DNA of 64,000 nucleotides from Marinomonas atlantica (GCF_001639725.1 NZ_LTAW01000008.1:80298-144297), one strand, 5' to 3'; positions 8,894 through 18,373 are shown, numbered from the stretch's first letter. A program made the numbers and translations. Notes: a model not told the origin generated them from the letters alone.

Positions 8894-10423
8894 TTAAGCA
8901 CGGACAAGTAAACTGTGACCAGTCATTTCTGCCGGTACATCCATGCCCATCATTTCAAGAATGGTCGGAGCAATGTCACACAAGGCTCCTTCTTTTAGCG
9001 ACCAGTTCGCTTGTGGTGTCACCATGACTAATGGCACTGGCTCAAGCGTATGAGACGTGAGTGGCTGCGAGCCATCATCACTCAACATTTGCTCCACGTT
9101 ACCGTGATCAGCAGTGATCAAGCACTGGCCTTCATTTTTCTCTAAGGCTTCTAAAATACGCCCTAAACACAGATCCACAGTTTCGACTGCTTTGACCGCT
9201 GCATCAAAAATACCACTGTGACCAACCATGTCACCGTTGGCAAAGTTACAGATGATAGTATCGTATTTACCAGCCTCGATTACCTCAACCAGTTTATCCG
9301 TCACCTCTGGAGCACTCATTTCTGGCTTAAGGTCATACGTTGCGACGTCTGGAGAAGGAATCAACTCACGCTCTTCACCCTCAAAAACGGCCTCTTCGCC
9401 GCCATTAAAGAAAAAGGTAACATGTGCGTACTTTTCTGTTTCGGCAATACGAAGCTGCTTTTTACCTGTATTCGACAGCACTTCACCTAAGGTGTTACTC
9501 AGTGCTACAGGTGGAAAAGCAACGTCAGCATTGATGTCTGAGGCAAATTCAGTGAAGGTAACAAATGCAGATAAGTCTGGAGTCGCCTTGCGTTCAAAGC
9601 CAGAAAACTCAGCATCTGTAAAAGCACGCGTCAATTGACGTGCACGGTCCGGTCTAAAGTTGGCGAATACAATGGCATCACCGTCTTCCATTTTGACGGG
9701 CTCACCCACAATGGTTGCTTTCACAAATTCATCATTTTCATCACGGTCATACGCGTCGTCAATGGCATCAAAAGCACGGTCTGCTTGGTATTCACTTTCG
9801 CCTAGCACAATAGCATCGTATGCTTGCTGTACGCGATCCCAACGGTTATCACGGTCCATGGCGTAATAGCGTCCCGTTAAGGTTGCGATACGGCCAACAC
9901 CAAGATCTTTCAATTTATTTTCGATTTGCGCGACCGGCGTATGAGCCGAACGCGGCGGTGTGTCACGTCCATCAGTGAAGCCATGTACGTAGATCGCTTT
10001 CGCACCACGCTTTGCAGCCAGTTCACACATAGACATAATTTGTTCGTGATGAGAATGAACACCACCGTCAGAGACTAAACCCAACACATGCACCGCTTTG
10101 TCGGCTGCAAAAGCCTTATCAACAGCGTTTACCAGCGCTTGGTTTTCAAAGAAACTACCGTCTTCAATCGCTTTACCAATGCGTGTGAAGTTTTGATACA
10201 CCACTCGGCCAGCACCTAAATTCATGTGACCGACTTCAGAGTTGCCCATCTGACCTTCAGGTAAACCAACGGCTAAACCAGACGTTTTAATTAAGCTATG
10301 AGGACGTTCGCCCCAGAGTTTGTCCCAGTTTGGCGTATTCGCTGCTGCGATTGCATTAGATGAAGAGGTTTCGCTGTAACCCCACCCATCTAAAATAAAC
10401 AATGCTGTGGTTTTCTTGTTCAT
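8894..10423 (-). CDS. gpmI: 2,3-bisphosphoglycerate-independent phosphoglycerate mutase
   Basis: This 509-residue cytosolic enzyme interconverts 3- and 2-phosphoglycerate through a phosphoserine intermediate and two manganese ions. Asp12 in [10 protein letters not shown] and the nucleophile Ser62 in QMGNSEVGH are present, as are [11 protein letters not shown] and the C-terminal metal site [10 protein letters not shown]. The length is normal for the family. It heads the envC-ctpA-yibQ operon, an arrangement shared with E. coli and Pseudomonas. A possible terminator was not seen upstream. Confidence 0.95.
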   Translation of the reverse strand: MNKKTTALFILDGWGYSETSSSNAIAAANTPNWDKLWGERPHSLIKTSGLAVGLPEGQMGNSEVGHMNLGAGRVVYQNFTRIGKAIEDGSFFENQALVNAVDKAFAADKAVHVLGLVSDGGVHSHHEQIMSMCELAAKRGAKAIYVHGFTDGRDTPPRSAHTPVAQIENKLKDLGVGRIATLTGRYYAMDRDNRWDRVQQAYDAIVLGESEYQADRAFDAIDDAYDRDENDEFVKATIVGEPVKMEDGDAIVFANFRPDRARQLTRAFTDAEFSGFERKATPDLSAFVTFTEFASDINADVAFPPVALSNTLGEVLSNTGKKQLRIAETEKYAHVTFFFNGGEEAVFEGEERELIPSPDVATYDLKPEMSAPEVTDKLVEVIEAGKYDTIICNFANGDMVGHSGIFDAAVKAVETVDLCLGRILEALEKNEGQCLITADHGNVEQMLSDDGSQPLTSHTLEPVPLVMVTPQANWSLKEGALCDIAPTILEMMGMDVPAEMTGHSLLVRA

Positions 10424-10518
10424 AAGTGCTCATCCCGATCTGTAACTAAGCAGTAGATTTGATACTACCATAGCCTTAGTAAGGGGCACAGCAAGACAAA
10501 CACTCTGAGCGATGAAAT

Positions 10519-11415
10519 CTATTTCGTTACAATGGCTTGATTCAGCAACCAATCACGGAAGGTAACCACTTGTTCTAAGTCGGCCTTATCGGCGGGATAA
10601 GACAACAAGTACTCGTGCGGTGTTTCTAGGGCTTGGCTAAAAGGTGCCACTAACTCACCGTTGGTAAGGCTTTGTTTGGCAATAATAGACGGGAGTATCG
10701 CGATGCCCATACCATGCTTTGCAGCTTCCAGTAACATATGGAAGTGTGCAAAAGCAGGCCCTGCTAACGAATCACTCTCTAAGTCATGAGCGGCTAGCCA
10801 ATCAGGCCAAGCATTAATACGCGAGGTTAAATGTAACAGTGGAAAATCAAGTACATTGCTAGGCGTTAATTTATCTATGTTTAGCTGCTCTAAAATAGAA
10901 GGGGCACAAACGGCCTCAACAGACTCACTCAACAAATGATGACTGACGGCACGAGGCCAATGATCGCCACCATAATGCAGAATAATATCAATCGCTTCCG
11001 GATCAAATTTAGCCGCATCATCGAGCGAGCGTACTTTGATTTGGAACTGAGGGTTCGTTTTAGAAAATTCGGCCAATTTTGGCATTAGCCAATAAGATGC
11101 GAACGTCGGTAACGCTGAGATCGTCAGAGTGGTCTTTTCATCTTCACGATGCAACATGCGCAAACTGGCATTTTCCATGCAATCTAATAGCGGGACGATC
11201 TCTTTGTAATACGCTGCGCCCGTATTGGTAAGTACCAGTCGTTTATTTAATCGAATAAATAAATCTCTCGACAAAAATTCTTCCAGATTACGAATCTGAC
11301 GACTGACGGCACTCTGAGTAAGATATAACTCTTGCGCGGCACGTGTAAAACTTAAGTGTCGAACAGACGCTTCAAAGCATTTGAGTGCCGTCGAGGATGG
11401 AATGTATCTGCGCAT
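10519..11415 (-). CDS. LysR-family transcriptional regulator (GcvA-like)
   Basis: This 298-residue protein has an N-terminal winged HTH (residues 1-62, with FTRAAQELYLTQSAVSRQI) and a LysR substrate-binding domain. The opening MRRYIPSSTALKCFEASVRHLSF style is typical of the GcvA-like subgroup. It lies 144 bases downstream of the pipecolate oxidase gene on the same strand, so it may belong to the same catabolic island, but no direct evidence for its target is visible. Many relatives control amino acid or organic acid catabolism. Confidence 0.85.
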   Translation of the reverse strand: MRRYIPSSTALKCFEASVRHLSFTRAAQELYLTQSAVSRQIRNLEEFLSRDLFIRLNKRLVLTNTGAAYYKEIVPLLDCMENASLRMLHREDEKTTLTISALPTFASYWLMPKLAEFSKTNPQFQIKVRSLDDAAKFDPEAIDIILHYGGDHWPRAVSHHLLSESVEAVCAPSILEQLNIDKLTPSNVLDFPLLHLTSRINAWPDWLAAHDLESDSLAGPAFAHFHMLLEAAKHGMGIAILPSIIAKQSLTNGELVAPFSQALETPHEYLLSYPADKADLEQVVTFRDWLLNQAIVTK

Positions 11416-11559
11416 CGGGCGACCATGTTTAGAATGATGGAAAACAACTGTACATTAATTTTTTAAAACTCGACCATTGTGACGCTAAAAAAAACGATTG
11501 TCATTATGGGTTTCTCGTTTTTTATGTCAAAAATCTCTGAACAGTTGCATTCCGTTAGG

Positions 11560-12831
11560 CTATTTCAATAGGTGCGCGGATTGCCCGTAATGATAGCCAT
11601 GAGCCCCCACTTCGTAGAACATTCGCTTAACTTCGCGCAAAGGAATATCGCGTAATGTTGTCATGGGTACCGACAAATTGTCACGGTGTCCAGCAAACCA
11701 TTCTGCCAGCTCTTTACCAACCACCGTTCCTGGCCCAATCCCTCGACCACTATAACCTGCAATACTAAACAAACCTCGCTGTAGTTGTTGGCAGTGTGGC
11801 AAATGATCTTCGCTATAAGCGATCTTGCCCGTCCACGAAAACTCCCACTCCACTTTATTAAGTATTGGCCAAAGCTCTTTCAGACGTTGCGAGGCCCAGC
11901 TTGCATGATAGTGTGATTCTCCTCCCATACCACCAAAGACCAAACGCCCTTGTTGATCCATACGGAACGAGCTCATGACAGTGCAAGTATCCCAGCAACC
12001 CTCTTTGTTAGGTAGAACCGTACTTAATTGCTGGTCTGACAATGGTTTCGTCGCCAACTGACTGTAAAAAATAGGTACAAATTTACGCGCTTGGTCTTTC
12101 ACACCGTATTCGCCATAAGCGTTCGTCGCCAGTATGACACGGTCAGCTTTTAGATGACCTTGAGCCGTTTTAACGTTCCATAAGTCACCTTCCGGTACAA
12201 TATTTTCTACCGGTGAATGATCAAATAGTTGTGCGCCTTCTTTTAATGCTGCGCGAGCTAAGCCTCGGGCATAAGCTAGCGGCTGAATCGTTCCAGCTCT
12301 AGGATCAAACAACGCGGCATTGAATTTCTCTGAACCTATACGCTCTTGTGCCTCTGCAGCGGATAATAATTCTACTGGTGCTCCACGACGTTGCATTTGC
12401 TCACAGCGACGCTGAAGTTGTGTTAGGCCCAACTTGCCTACGCCACAATGCAATGTGCCATGTCGAGTTGCTTCACATTCAATGCCGTACTCTTCAATCA
12501 GGCCATACACGTAACTGGGCGCCACGGCCAATGCATCATATAAGGTACGTCCCGCTTCAGCGCCTAGCTGTCGATCCAACTCATCAGGCTCTAGCCATAA
12601 CCCAGCATTGGCTAAGCCGACATTTCGTCCAGACCCACCAAAGCCAATTTCTTCGGCCTCGACCAGCGCGACACTTATACCCAGTTTCGCTAAATGCAAC
12701 GCCGCAGATAATCCAGTAAATCCACCACCTACGATGGCGACATCTACCGTCAGTTCTTGATCAAGCATCGGTAACTCTGGCGCAGTTGGGGCACTGGCAC
12801 GCCATAAAGAATCACAAGGCTGCATCAACAT
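11560..12831 (-). CDS. amaA: FAD-dependent L-pipecolate oxidase (AmaA-like)
   Basis: This 423-residue DAO-family flavoprotein has the FAD-binding GGGFTG loop at residues 35-40, then EAEEIGFGGSGRNVGLANAG, very like Pseudomonas putida AmaA (GGSGRNVGLVNAG). Further shared blocks are DPRAGTIQPLAYARGLA, WDTCTVMSSFR and the C-terminal AGYSGRGIGPGTVVGKE. AmaA oxidises L-pipecolate to piperideine-6-carboxylate in lysine breakdown. Adjacency to amaB, a LysR gene and a DUF1338 gene repeats the P. putida lysine cluster and strengthens the call. Another amino acid oxidase of the same family remains possible. Confidence 0.8.
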   Translation of the reverse strand: MLMQPCDSLWRASAPTAPELPMLDQELTVDVAIVGGGFTGLSAALHLAKLGISVALVEAEEIGFGGSGRNVGLANAGLWLEPDELDRQLGAEAGRTLYDALAVAPSYVYGLIEEYGIECEATRHGTLHCGVGKLGLTQLQRRCEQMQRRGAPVELLSAAEAQERIGSEKFNAALFDPRAGTIQPLAYARGLARAALKEGAQLFDHSPVENIVPEGDLWNVKTAQGHLKADRVILATNAYGEYGVKDQARKFVPIFYSQLATKPLSDQQLSTVLPNKEGCWDTCTVMSSFRMDQQGRLVFGGMGGESHYHASWASQRLKELWPILNKVEWEFSWTGKIAYSEDHLPHCQQLQRGLFSIAGYSGRGIGPGTVVGKELAEWFAGHRDNLSVPMTTLRDIPLREVKRMFYEVGAHGYHYGQSAHLLK

Positions 12832-12881
12832 AGAGACGAACTCCTATAACGCAAAAAGATAAAAAGACTTATTCGAAAATC

Positions 12882-12911
12882 AAAAAAGGCGAGCAAAGAC
12901 TCGCCTTTTTT
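12882..12911 (-). terminator. Terminator between amaB and amaA
   Basis: AAAAAAGGCGAG at 12882-12893 pairs perfectly with CTCGCCTTTTTT at 12900-12911 around a 6-base loop. It has a U-run in either direction. It sits just after the amaB stop, so amaA may depend on readthrough or its own promoter. Confidence 0.8.
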
Positions 12912-12932
12912 ACAGAGTGGGGAACGCTTCGA

Positions 12933-14477
12933 TTATTCGAAAACAATACCCTGAGCCAGTGGTAAATCACCACCGTAGTTGACTGTGTTAGTGGTACGGC
13001 GCATGTAGTTGCGCCATGCATCAGAGCCTGATTCACGACCACCACCGGTCTCTTTTTCACCGCCAAACGCACCACCAATCTCAGCACCAGAAGTACCGAT
13101 ATTGACATTGGCAATACCACAATCTGAACCGTCAGGAGACATAAACATTTCAGCTTCACGCATGCTTTCAGTGAACACTGCAGAAGACAAGCCTTGTGGC
13201 ACTTCGTTTTGAATGTCGATGGCTTCTTCGAAAGTTTTGTATGTCAACACGTACATAATAGGAGCGAAGGTTTCTTCGTGAACAATCGGTGCATCATGAG
13301 CAATGCGAACAATCGCAGGTTTCACATAGAAACCACCTGCTGGTACGCCTTCTGTTACGCGTTCACCACCACATACAACCTCACCACCTTGTGCTTTAGC
13401 CGCTTCCAACGCACTTTGCATACGAGCAAAGCTGCCTTCGTCGATCAGCGGCCCAACTAGATTTCCGTCTTCTAATGGGTTACCAATACGCAATGTGCCG
13501 TACGATTTCGCTACACGTTCAACCAAACCATCTACGACTGACTCATGAGTGATTAAGCGACGAAGTGTTGTACAACGCTGACCAGCCGTACCCGCTGCAG
13601 AAAATACGATTGCACGTAATGCAAGATCTAGATCCGCCGTATCGGATACGATCATGGCATTGTTGCCACCTAGCTCTAATAAAGAACGACCAAGACGACC
13701 AGCTACTGTTTTCGCAACTGCTACGCCCATTGCAGTAGAACCTGTTGCAGAAACAAGTGGGAACACAGGACTCGCTGAAATCGCTTCACCTAAATCACGA
13801 CCACCGATCATTACACTGACCGAAGCTTTTGGAATATCTGGCATATCAGCAATCACGTTTTGCGCAATTTTATACATTGCCAATGCACATAACGGCGCTT
13901 TTTCAGAAGGTTTAAGCAGAATAGGATCGCCACACACTAGACCTAACATAGCGTTCCACGCCCATACTGCCATCGGGAAGTTAAAAGCGGTAATTACTGC
14001 GACTGGGCCAAGTGGGTGCCATTGCTCCATCATTCGGTGACCAGGACGTTCAGAGACAATAGACAAACCATGCAACATGCGTGATTGACCAACCGCAAAG
14101 TCACATACGTCAATCCACTCTTGAACTTCTCCCAATGCCTCTGGAAGAATTTTGCCAGCTTCTAATGAGATAACTTGCGCCAATTCTGTCTTGTATTTAC
14201 GTGCTTCTTCACCAATACGGCGCACTAACTCACCGCGACGAGGAGCTGGAATAGAACGCAATGTTTTAAAAGCATCTTGCAGCTGAGCGTTAACGTCTTC
14301 TAGCTGTGCTGGCGTTGCATTGTTAAAAGTAGACAGCGCCGCTCCATCAATAGGGCTGTGCGCAGAAAAAGCACTGCCTTCACCCAAAGACACTGAGTTA
14401 CCTGTTAATACGCTGTAAAAGGTCTCGCCTTGTTTTAGGCTGTTAATACCCAGTGTTTCTAAGCACGTTAATGTCAT
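12933..14477 (-). CDS. amaB: L-piperideine-6-carboxylate / aminoadipate-semialdehyde dehydrogenase (ALDH7 type)
   Basis: This 514-residue aldehyde dehydrogenase carries the catalytic Cys302 in AGQRCTT and the general base Glu268 in LLELGGNNAM. The N-terminal layout and the sequence ITAFNFPMAVWAWN are of the ALDH7 (antiquitin) family. In P. putida, AmaB oxidises piperideine-6-carboxylate / alpha-aminoadipate semialdehyde to aminoadipate, the step after pipecolate oxidase. It is transcribed away from a LysR gene, and an operator-like palindrome lies between them. The neighbours support the lysine role over other aldehyde substrates. Confidence 0.85.
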   Translation of the reverse strand: MTLTCLETLGINSLKQGETFYSVLTGNSVSLGEGSAFSAHSPIDGAALSTFNNATPAQLEDVNAQLQDAFKTLRSIPAPRRGELVRRIGEEARKYKTELAQVISLEAGKILPEALGEVQEWIDVCDFAVGQSRMLHGLSIVSERPGHRMMEQWHPLGPVAVITAFNFPMAVWAWNAMLGLVCGDPILLKPSEKAPLCALAMYKIAQNVIADMPDIPKASVSVMIGGRDLGEAISASPVFPLVSATGSTAMGVAVAKTVAGRLGRSLLELGGNNAMIVSDTADLDLALRAIVFSAAGTAGQRCTTLRRLITHESVVDGLVERVAKSYGTLRIGNPLEDGNLVGPLIDEGSFARMQSALEAAKAQGGEVVCGGERVTEGVPAGGFYVKPAIVRIAHDAPIVHEETFAPIMYVLTYKTFEEAIDIQNEVPQGLSSAVFTESMREAEMFMSPDGSDCGIANVNIGTSGAEIGGAFGGEKETGGGRESGSDAWRNYMRRTTNTVNYGGDLPLAQGIVFE

Positions 14478-14586
14478 GGTTTATCCCCATCTATTTCATC
14501 AAGTAAATTTAAATTGCATCAAGCAAGTTTGAAATCACTCTACCCACTAGATGTATTGATGAGAAATATTGATTTTATGGATATGG

Positions 14587-14603
14587 TATAGGTTTAGCCT
14601 ATA
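14587..14603. promoter_or_regulatory. Candidate LysR operator between amaB and the divergent regulator
   Basis: The palindrome TATAGG-TTTAG-CCTATA is centred in the 172-bp divergent region and has the T-N11-A form expected for LysR proteins. It is 47 bases upstream of the regulator's start. Function is inferred from symmetry and position only. Confidence 0.45.
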
Positions 14604-14649
14604 ATAAAGGTCGTTTGTCTTATAAACCAATCAGATCAAGGAGCCTAAT

Positions 14650-15504
14650 GTGGACATTCGCTCACTGCGATATTTTATCGCGGTTTTTGAAGAACGCAGT
14701 TTAAGTGCCGCAGCCAAGCGCTGTTTTGTCGCTCAGCCCTCTATTTCAACAACATTAGCGCAACTTGAAGGAGACCTAGGCACTCAGCTTTTTGTACGCC
14801 ATTCGAAAGGTGTGATTCCTACAGACAGCGGTGCTCAGTTATACCCTCATGCCTGTCGCATGGTGAATGAGATGAATGCTATGCGCAGTATGTTTGTCGA
14901 TTCCCATGCACCGCTTGAAGTCTCGATTGCTTTAACACCTTTTCTTTCAGGCGCTTTAGTCAGTCAAGTACTGAAGACTTTGTTAGATGAAATCCCTGGT
15001 CTCACCTTCAGCTTAGTGGATGCATCTGAGGAAGCAGATTTACGTTTTACTTGCGATAGTTTTGTTACCGACAACGATGTGTTCTATCAATTATGGGAAG
15101 ACAACTATGTGATTGCGATGATCAATGATCACTGGCTGACTGAGTTTGCTTCTCTATCGATTAAACAAATCGACAAATTGGCATTCATTTCACGCCGCCC
15201 ATGCGACATACAAGAATCGTGGAATTACTTGCTACAAAAACAAGGCATTAGCATGGATATTCGAGCTCAAGTAAAAACCGAAGAATACGCTCTTGATCTC
15301 GTTGCCGCAGGACTGGGGATATCGCTGATACCTGAGCATTCGCTTAGAGGAAGGCAAGATGTCACCATACGACCGATTAATGATGTCGCACTTAAACGCG
15401 TTGTCGGCATTGCTCACAACAAAGGTATTAATCTTCCTGCGCATTTAATCAACACAATTTTGTCAATGAAGCCCCTCATGAACAACAAAACCGCAGCCAT
15501 TTAA
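14650..15504 (+). CDS. LysR-family regulator of the lysine/pipecolate genes (inferred)
   Basis: This 284-residue protein has an N-terminal LysR HTH (RSLRYFIAVFEERSLSAAAKRC, with residues SISTTLAQLE in the recognition helix region) followed by a co-inducer domain. The start codon is GTG with AAGGAG upstream. It is divergent from amaB and lies upstream of the DUF1338 gene, the same relative position as the LysR gene in the P. putida amaA-amaB-hglS cluster. It is therefore the likely local regulator. The inducer cannot be read from sequence. Confidence 0.8.
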   Translation: MDIRSLRYFIAVFEERSLSAAAKRCFVAQPSISTTLAQLEGDLGTQLFVRHSKGVIPTDSGAQLYPHACRMVNEMNAMRSMFVDSHAPLEVSIALTPFLSGALVSQVLKTLLDEIPGLTFSLVDASEEADLRFTCDSFVTDNDVFYQLWEDNYVIAMINDHWLTEFASLSIKQIDKLAFISRRPCDIQESWNYLLQKQGISMDIRAQVKTEEYALDLVAAGLGISLIPEHSLRGRQDVTIRPINDVALKRVVGIAHNKGINLPAHLINTILSMKPLMNNKTAAI

Positions 15505-15624
15505 GCCAACGCATGAATTTTATGCATCAATAGATGTCATTTTACCTTTTGCGTTGCTGAATCACTCCTCTTACATTGAACCCTATAGAGCGACTCTAGC
15601 CAACCAAATACGAAGGAGTAACAT

Positions 15625-16431
15625 ATGCCAGTCGATCAGTTTTTTGCATCATTATGGGACACTTATACTGAGGTAGCTCCTCAAGCCCAGCGCATTCAAG
15701 CATTGTTTGAACAGCAAGGTGAACAGGTCATCAATGACCACATTGCGTTTCGTACTTTTGCCAACTCGCCTATCGCTCTTGAAAAACTTGAGCCCGTTTT
15801 AGAAAGTCTAGGTTACCAAGCCTATGGTGCATTTCGTTTTGACAGCAAACATTTGAAAGCACGTTGCTACAAACATGAAAGCCAAGAAAATGCCCCTAAA
15901 ATTTTCTTGTCAGAGCTGTTAACAGAAGAACTGCCTGAAGAATGCCAAACCATCATTGATCGTCTGGTTGCACAAATCCCAAGTGATGTTGTTAAAGGCC
16001 CTGAGATTTTCTGGTCTAAATGTCTTTGGCAGCCCATCGCAGAACAAGATTACTTAACGCTGGTTGAACACAGTGAATACGCCGCGTGGTTAAGTACTAT
16101 GGGTATGCAAGCTAATCACTTTACTGTCAGCATCAACCACCTAACCAAAACGCCGACCATTGAACAGGTCAATCAACTACTAATGGATGAAGGCTATACG
16201 CTGAATCAAACAGGTGGGTTGGTGAAAGGTTCACCTGAACTGTTTTTAGAACAGTCTTCAACCATGGCAGACAAAGTGACGTTTACATTTTCAGGCGGTG
16301 AAACGCGCGTTATTCCTAGCTGCTTCTACGAATTTGCTTTACGTCACAAGCAACCTGACGGCAAACTGTTTGATAGCTTTATCGAAGGCAACGCCGATAA
16401 GATCTTTGATTCAACGAATGCATCAAGCTAG
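15625..16431 (+). CDS. Short DUF1338 protein, HglS-like 2-oxoadipate dioxygenase/decarboxylase
   Basis: This 268-residue protein belongs to DUF1338. The characterised P. putida member HglS converts 2-oxoadipate to D-2-hydroxyglutarate with Fe(II), and is about 460 residues. Here the putative metal triad is His39 (in NDHIAFRTF), His165 (in ANHFTVSINHL) and Glu236 (in CFYEFALRH). Arg43 keeps the His+4 spacing of the substrate-binding arginine in HglS. The protein is thus a half-length version with the active site apparently complete. GAAGGAG precedes the ATG. Context with amaA and amaB supports a role in lysine breakdown. Confidence 0.75.
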   Translation: MPVDQFFASLWDTYTEVAPQAQRIQALFEQQGEQVINDHIAFRTFANSPIALEKLEPVLESLGYQAYGAFRFDSKHLKARCYKHESQENAPKIFLSELLTEELPEECQTIIDRLVAQIPSDVVKGPEIFWSKCLWQPIAEQDYLTLVEHSEYAAWLSTMGMQANHFTVSINHLTKTPTIEQVNQLLMDEGYTLNQTGGLVKGSPELFLEQSSTMADKVTFTFSGGETRVIPSCFYEFALRHKQPDGKLFDSFIEGNADKIFDSTNASS

Positions 16432-16440
16432 ATCTATTTA

Positions 16441-16468
16441 AGTACCGCGTTAGTTTAAACGCGGTACT
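16441..16468. terminator. Convergent terminator after the DUF1338 gene
   Basis: AGTACCGCGTT at 16441-16451 pairs perfectly with AACGCGGTACT at 16458-16468 around a 6-base loop, followed by TTTTGC on the plus strand. The stem includes the stop codon of the convergent lipoprotein gene, so one element closes both transcription units. Confidence 0.85.
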
Positions 16469-17082
16469 TTTGCTTGCAACTCCAACGTCAACGAAGCTTG
16501 TGCCAGCACTTCTCCAGCATAATAAAACACTTGTAGCGTGATCGGCGTATCAGGACTACTTGGGCTTAAATCCATAGTATCTTGACCTTCAATATACAAG
16601 TTGCCTTCTTCGTTCCAAATCACATTAAGCACAATCTCTTGTCCTGTCGCACTCATTAGGCGCCACTGAGCTTCCTCTGAACGGTATAGCGTTAAAGGTT
16701 CCGCATAATAAATATGTTGTTGTGCATCTCGGATATTCACTGCCATTAACACTGCAAGGTCACCTGTAGAAGGCTGTTGCTTACGCTCAACTAACACTTG
16801 ATCCAACTTTGAAATCGCAGCTTTAGCCACGCTAATATTGTGCTGATTCTGCTCCGCGATCGCTTTCTGACCTGCCTCGGCCGTGCTAATTAACGGCGCA
16901 CCCTGCTGCAAGGTTGGAATGATATGTGCTCGCTGCCAAAGTCGATCAAGCAAGGTGGCCAACTCGACCTGCTGCTGATCACGCGTTTGTTTAACAGCTG
17001 ACTTTGTTTCTATACTACTGCAGGCAATTAGGCTGCTGATAAAAAGAATGCAACATAATGCCTTTAAACTGTTATAAAACAC
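16450..17082 (-). CDS. Hypothetical lipoprotein
   Basis: This protein of about 210 residues has a signal sequence ending in the lipobox LIAC followed by SSIE, so it is likely lipid-anchored in the envelope. The middle is helical and polar, and the C-terminal third (QDTMDLSPSSPDTPITLQVFYY) reads like a beta-rich domain. I do not recognise the family. The longest frame starts with GTG at 17091. I prefer the GTG at 17082 because GGAG sits eight bases before it. It converges on the DUF1338 gene and is divergent from yibN. Confidence 0.7.
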   Translation of the reverse strand: MFYNSLKALCCILFISSLIACSSIETKSAVKQTRDQQQVELATLLDRLWQRAHIIPTLQQGAPLISTAEAGQKAIAEQNQHNISVAKAAISKLDQVLVERKQQPSTGDLAVLMAVNIRDAQQHIYYAEPLTLYRSEEAQWRLMSATGQEIVLNVIWNEEGNLYIEGQDTMDLSPSSPDTPITLQVFYYAGEVLAQASLTLELQAKVPRLN

Positions 17083-17180
17083 TGCTTTCACTCCATTTTT
17101 GCTCTACTGGTTTGCTAGTATGTACCCTTTACCCTCACCGTGTATAATGCTTCGCAGTTTTTTGACAGGCTTGAACCGAT

Positions 17181-17597
17181 ATGATGAACCAACTAATAGA
17201 ATTTTCTTTGAACCATTGGGAAATGGTAGCGGTCTTTATTGCCATCGCTGCTACTGTGATTTTTATAGAAACCCGAGGGGGTGCTCGCACCGTGACTCCC
17301 GCCGCAGCGACCAATTTAATCAACGATAAAGAAGCGGTTGTCGTCGACATTCGTCCAGCAAACGAGTTTCGTACAGGCCACTTAACTGGCTCAATCAATA
17401 TTCCTTCTGCAAAACTAAAAGATTCATCCGATACCCTAGAAAAATACAAATCATCCCCCATTATCTTAGTATGTAAAAATGGGATGACGGCTGGCTCTAG
17501 TTCTAAAGAGCTGATTAAGTCGGGATTTGATGTCTACAAGCTTCAAGGCGGCATCACTGAATGGCAGAGTGCTGGTCTACCACTTGTTAAAAAATAA
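17181..17597 (+). CDS. yibN: Membrane-anchored rhodanese-like protein YibN
   Basis: This 138-residue protein has one N-terminal membrane segment (about residues 13-30) and a single rhodanese domain. The active-site loop is VCKNGMTAGSS with the catalytic Cys, and the CH2A-like motif VVDIRPANEFRTGHL is present. E. coli YibN is known to associate with the Sec/insertase machinery, although its sulfur chemistry is not defined. It heads yibN-grxC-secB with 14 bases to grxC, as in many gammaproteobacteria. Confidence 0.88.
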   Translation: MMNQLIEFSLNHWEMVAVFIAIAATVIFIETRGGARTVTPAAATNLINDKEAVVVDIRPANEFRTGHLTGSINIPSAKLKDSSDTLEKYKSSPIILVCKNGMTAGSSSKELIKSGFDVYKLQGGITEWQSAGLPLVKK

Positions 17598-17611
17598 TTA
17601 AGAGGTCCGCA

Positions 17612-17869
17612 ATGGCAAATGTCACTATTTATTCAAGCAACTATTGCCCATTTTGCTTCCGTGCAAAACAACTGTTGCAACACAAGCAAGCGGACTTCAG
17701 TGAAATCTGTGTCGACGGCGACCATACTTCACGTCAACAAATGAAGGAAAAAAGCGGTCGCCACACGGTACCGCAAATCTGGATTGGCGAGCGTCATGTA
17801 GGGGGTTGCGACGACCTATTTGCTCTCGACAATGCTGGCGAGCTTGATGCTCTGCTTGCTTCTAACTAA
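17612..17869 (+). CDS. grxC: Glutaredoxin 3
   Basis: This 85-residue thiol-disulfide oxidoreductase has the active site CPFC in NYCPFCFRAKQLL and the glutathione-binding loop TVPQIWIGERHVGGCDD. E. coli GrxC has CPYC at the same place. AGAGG precedes the ATG. It lies between yibN and secB in the conserved operon. Confidence 0.93.
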   Translation: MANVTIYSSNYCPFCFRAKQLLQHKQADFSEICVDGDHTSRQQMKEKSGRHTVPQIWIGERHVGGCDDLFALDNAGELDALLASN

Positions 17870-17887
17870 ACAAACCAAGGAACTATC

Positions 17888-18349
17888 ATGGCTGAAGAAA
17901 ACCAAGCTCAACCACAACTGCAAATTCAACGTATCTTCCTAAAAGATATATCGTTCGAATCTCCTCGCTCTCCACTTGTATTCCAAGAAGAGTGGAAGCC
18001 AGAAGTAGGCCTTGAGCTAAACACTAAAAGCCGTCAAGTTGGTGAGAACCTTTACGAAGTTGTTTTAGACATCACTGTTAACGTTAAAAACAACGATGAA
18101 CCTGCCTACCTAGTACAAGTTTTACAAGGTGGCTTATTCACGATTGCTGGCTTTGAAGAGCGCCAACTACATCACGCTCTTGGCGCATTCTGCCCTGGCA
18201 CATTGTTCCCTTACGCACGTGAAGCGATTGACTCTGTTATCACGAAGGGTAGTTTCAACCCAGTGATGCTTGCACCAATTAACTTTGATGCACTGTACCT
18301 AGAAAACCTACAGCAGCAACAAAACGAAACAGCGGAAGCGACTCAATAA
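17888..18349 (+). CDS. secB: Protein-export chaperone SecB
   Basis: This 153-residue cytosolic chaperone keeps preproteins unfolded and passes them to SecA. Family motifs include QRIFLKDISFESP near residue 15, the acidic and hydrophobic groove strands, and the HHALGAFCPGTLFPYAREAI block near 95. CAAGGAAC precedes the ATG. In E. coli gpsA follows secB, but here a strong terminator ends the operon. Confidence 0.95.
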   Translation: MAEENQAQPQLQIQRIFLKDISFESPRSPLVFQEEWKPEVGLELNTKSRQVGENLYEVVLDITVNVKNNDEPAYLVQVLQGGLFTIAGFEERQLHHALGAFCPGTLFPYAREAIDSVITKGSFNPVMLAPINFDALYLENLQQQQNETAEATQ

Positions 18350-18373
18350 TCGCCACTGCCAAGGTTACAAATT

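Noticed and set aside
12348..12719. 123-codon plus-strand ORF inside amaA
   Set aside because: Antisense shadow of a well-supported enzyme, with His- and Pro-rich composition and no family resemblance.
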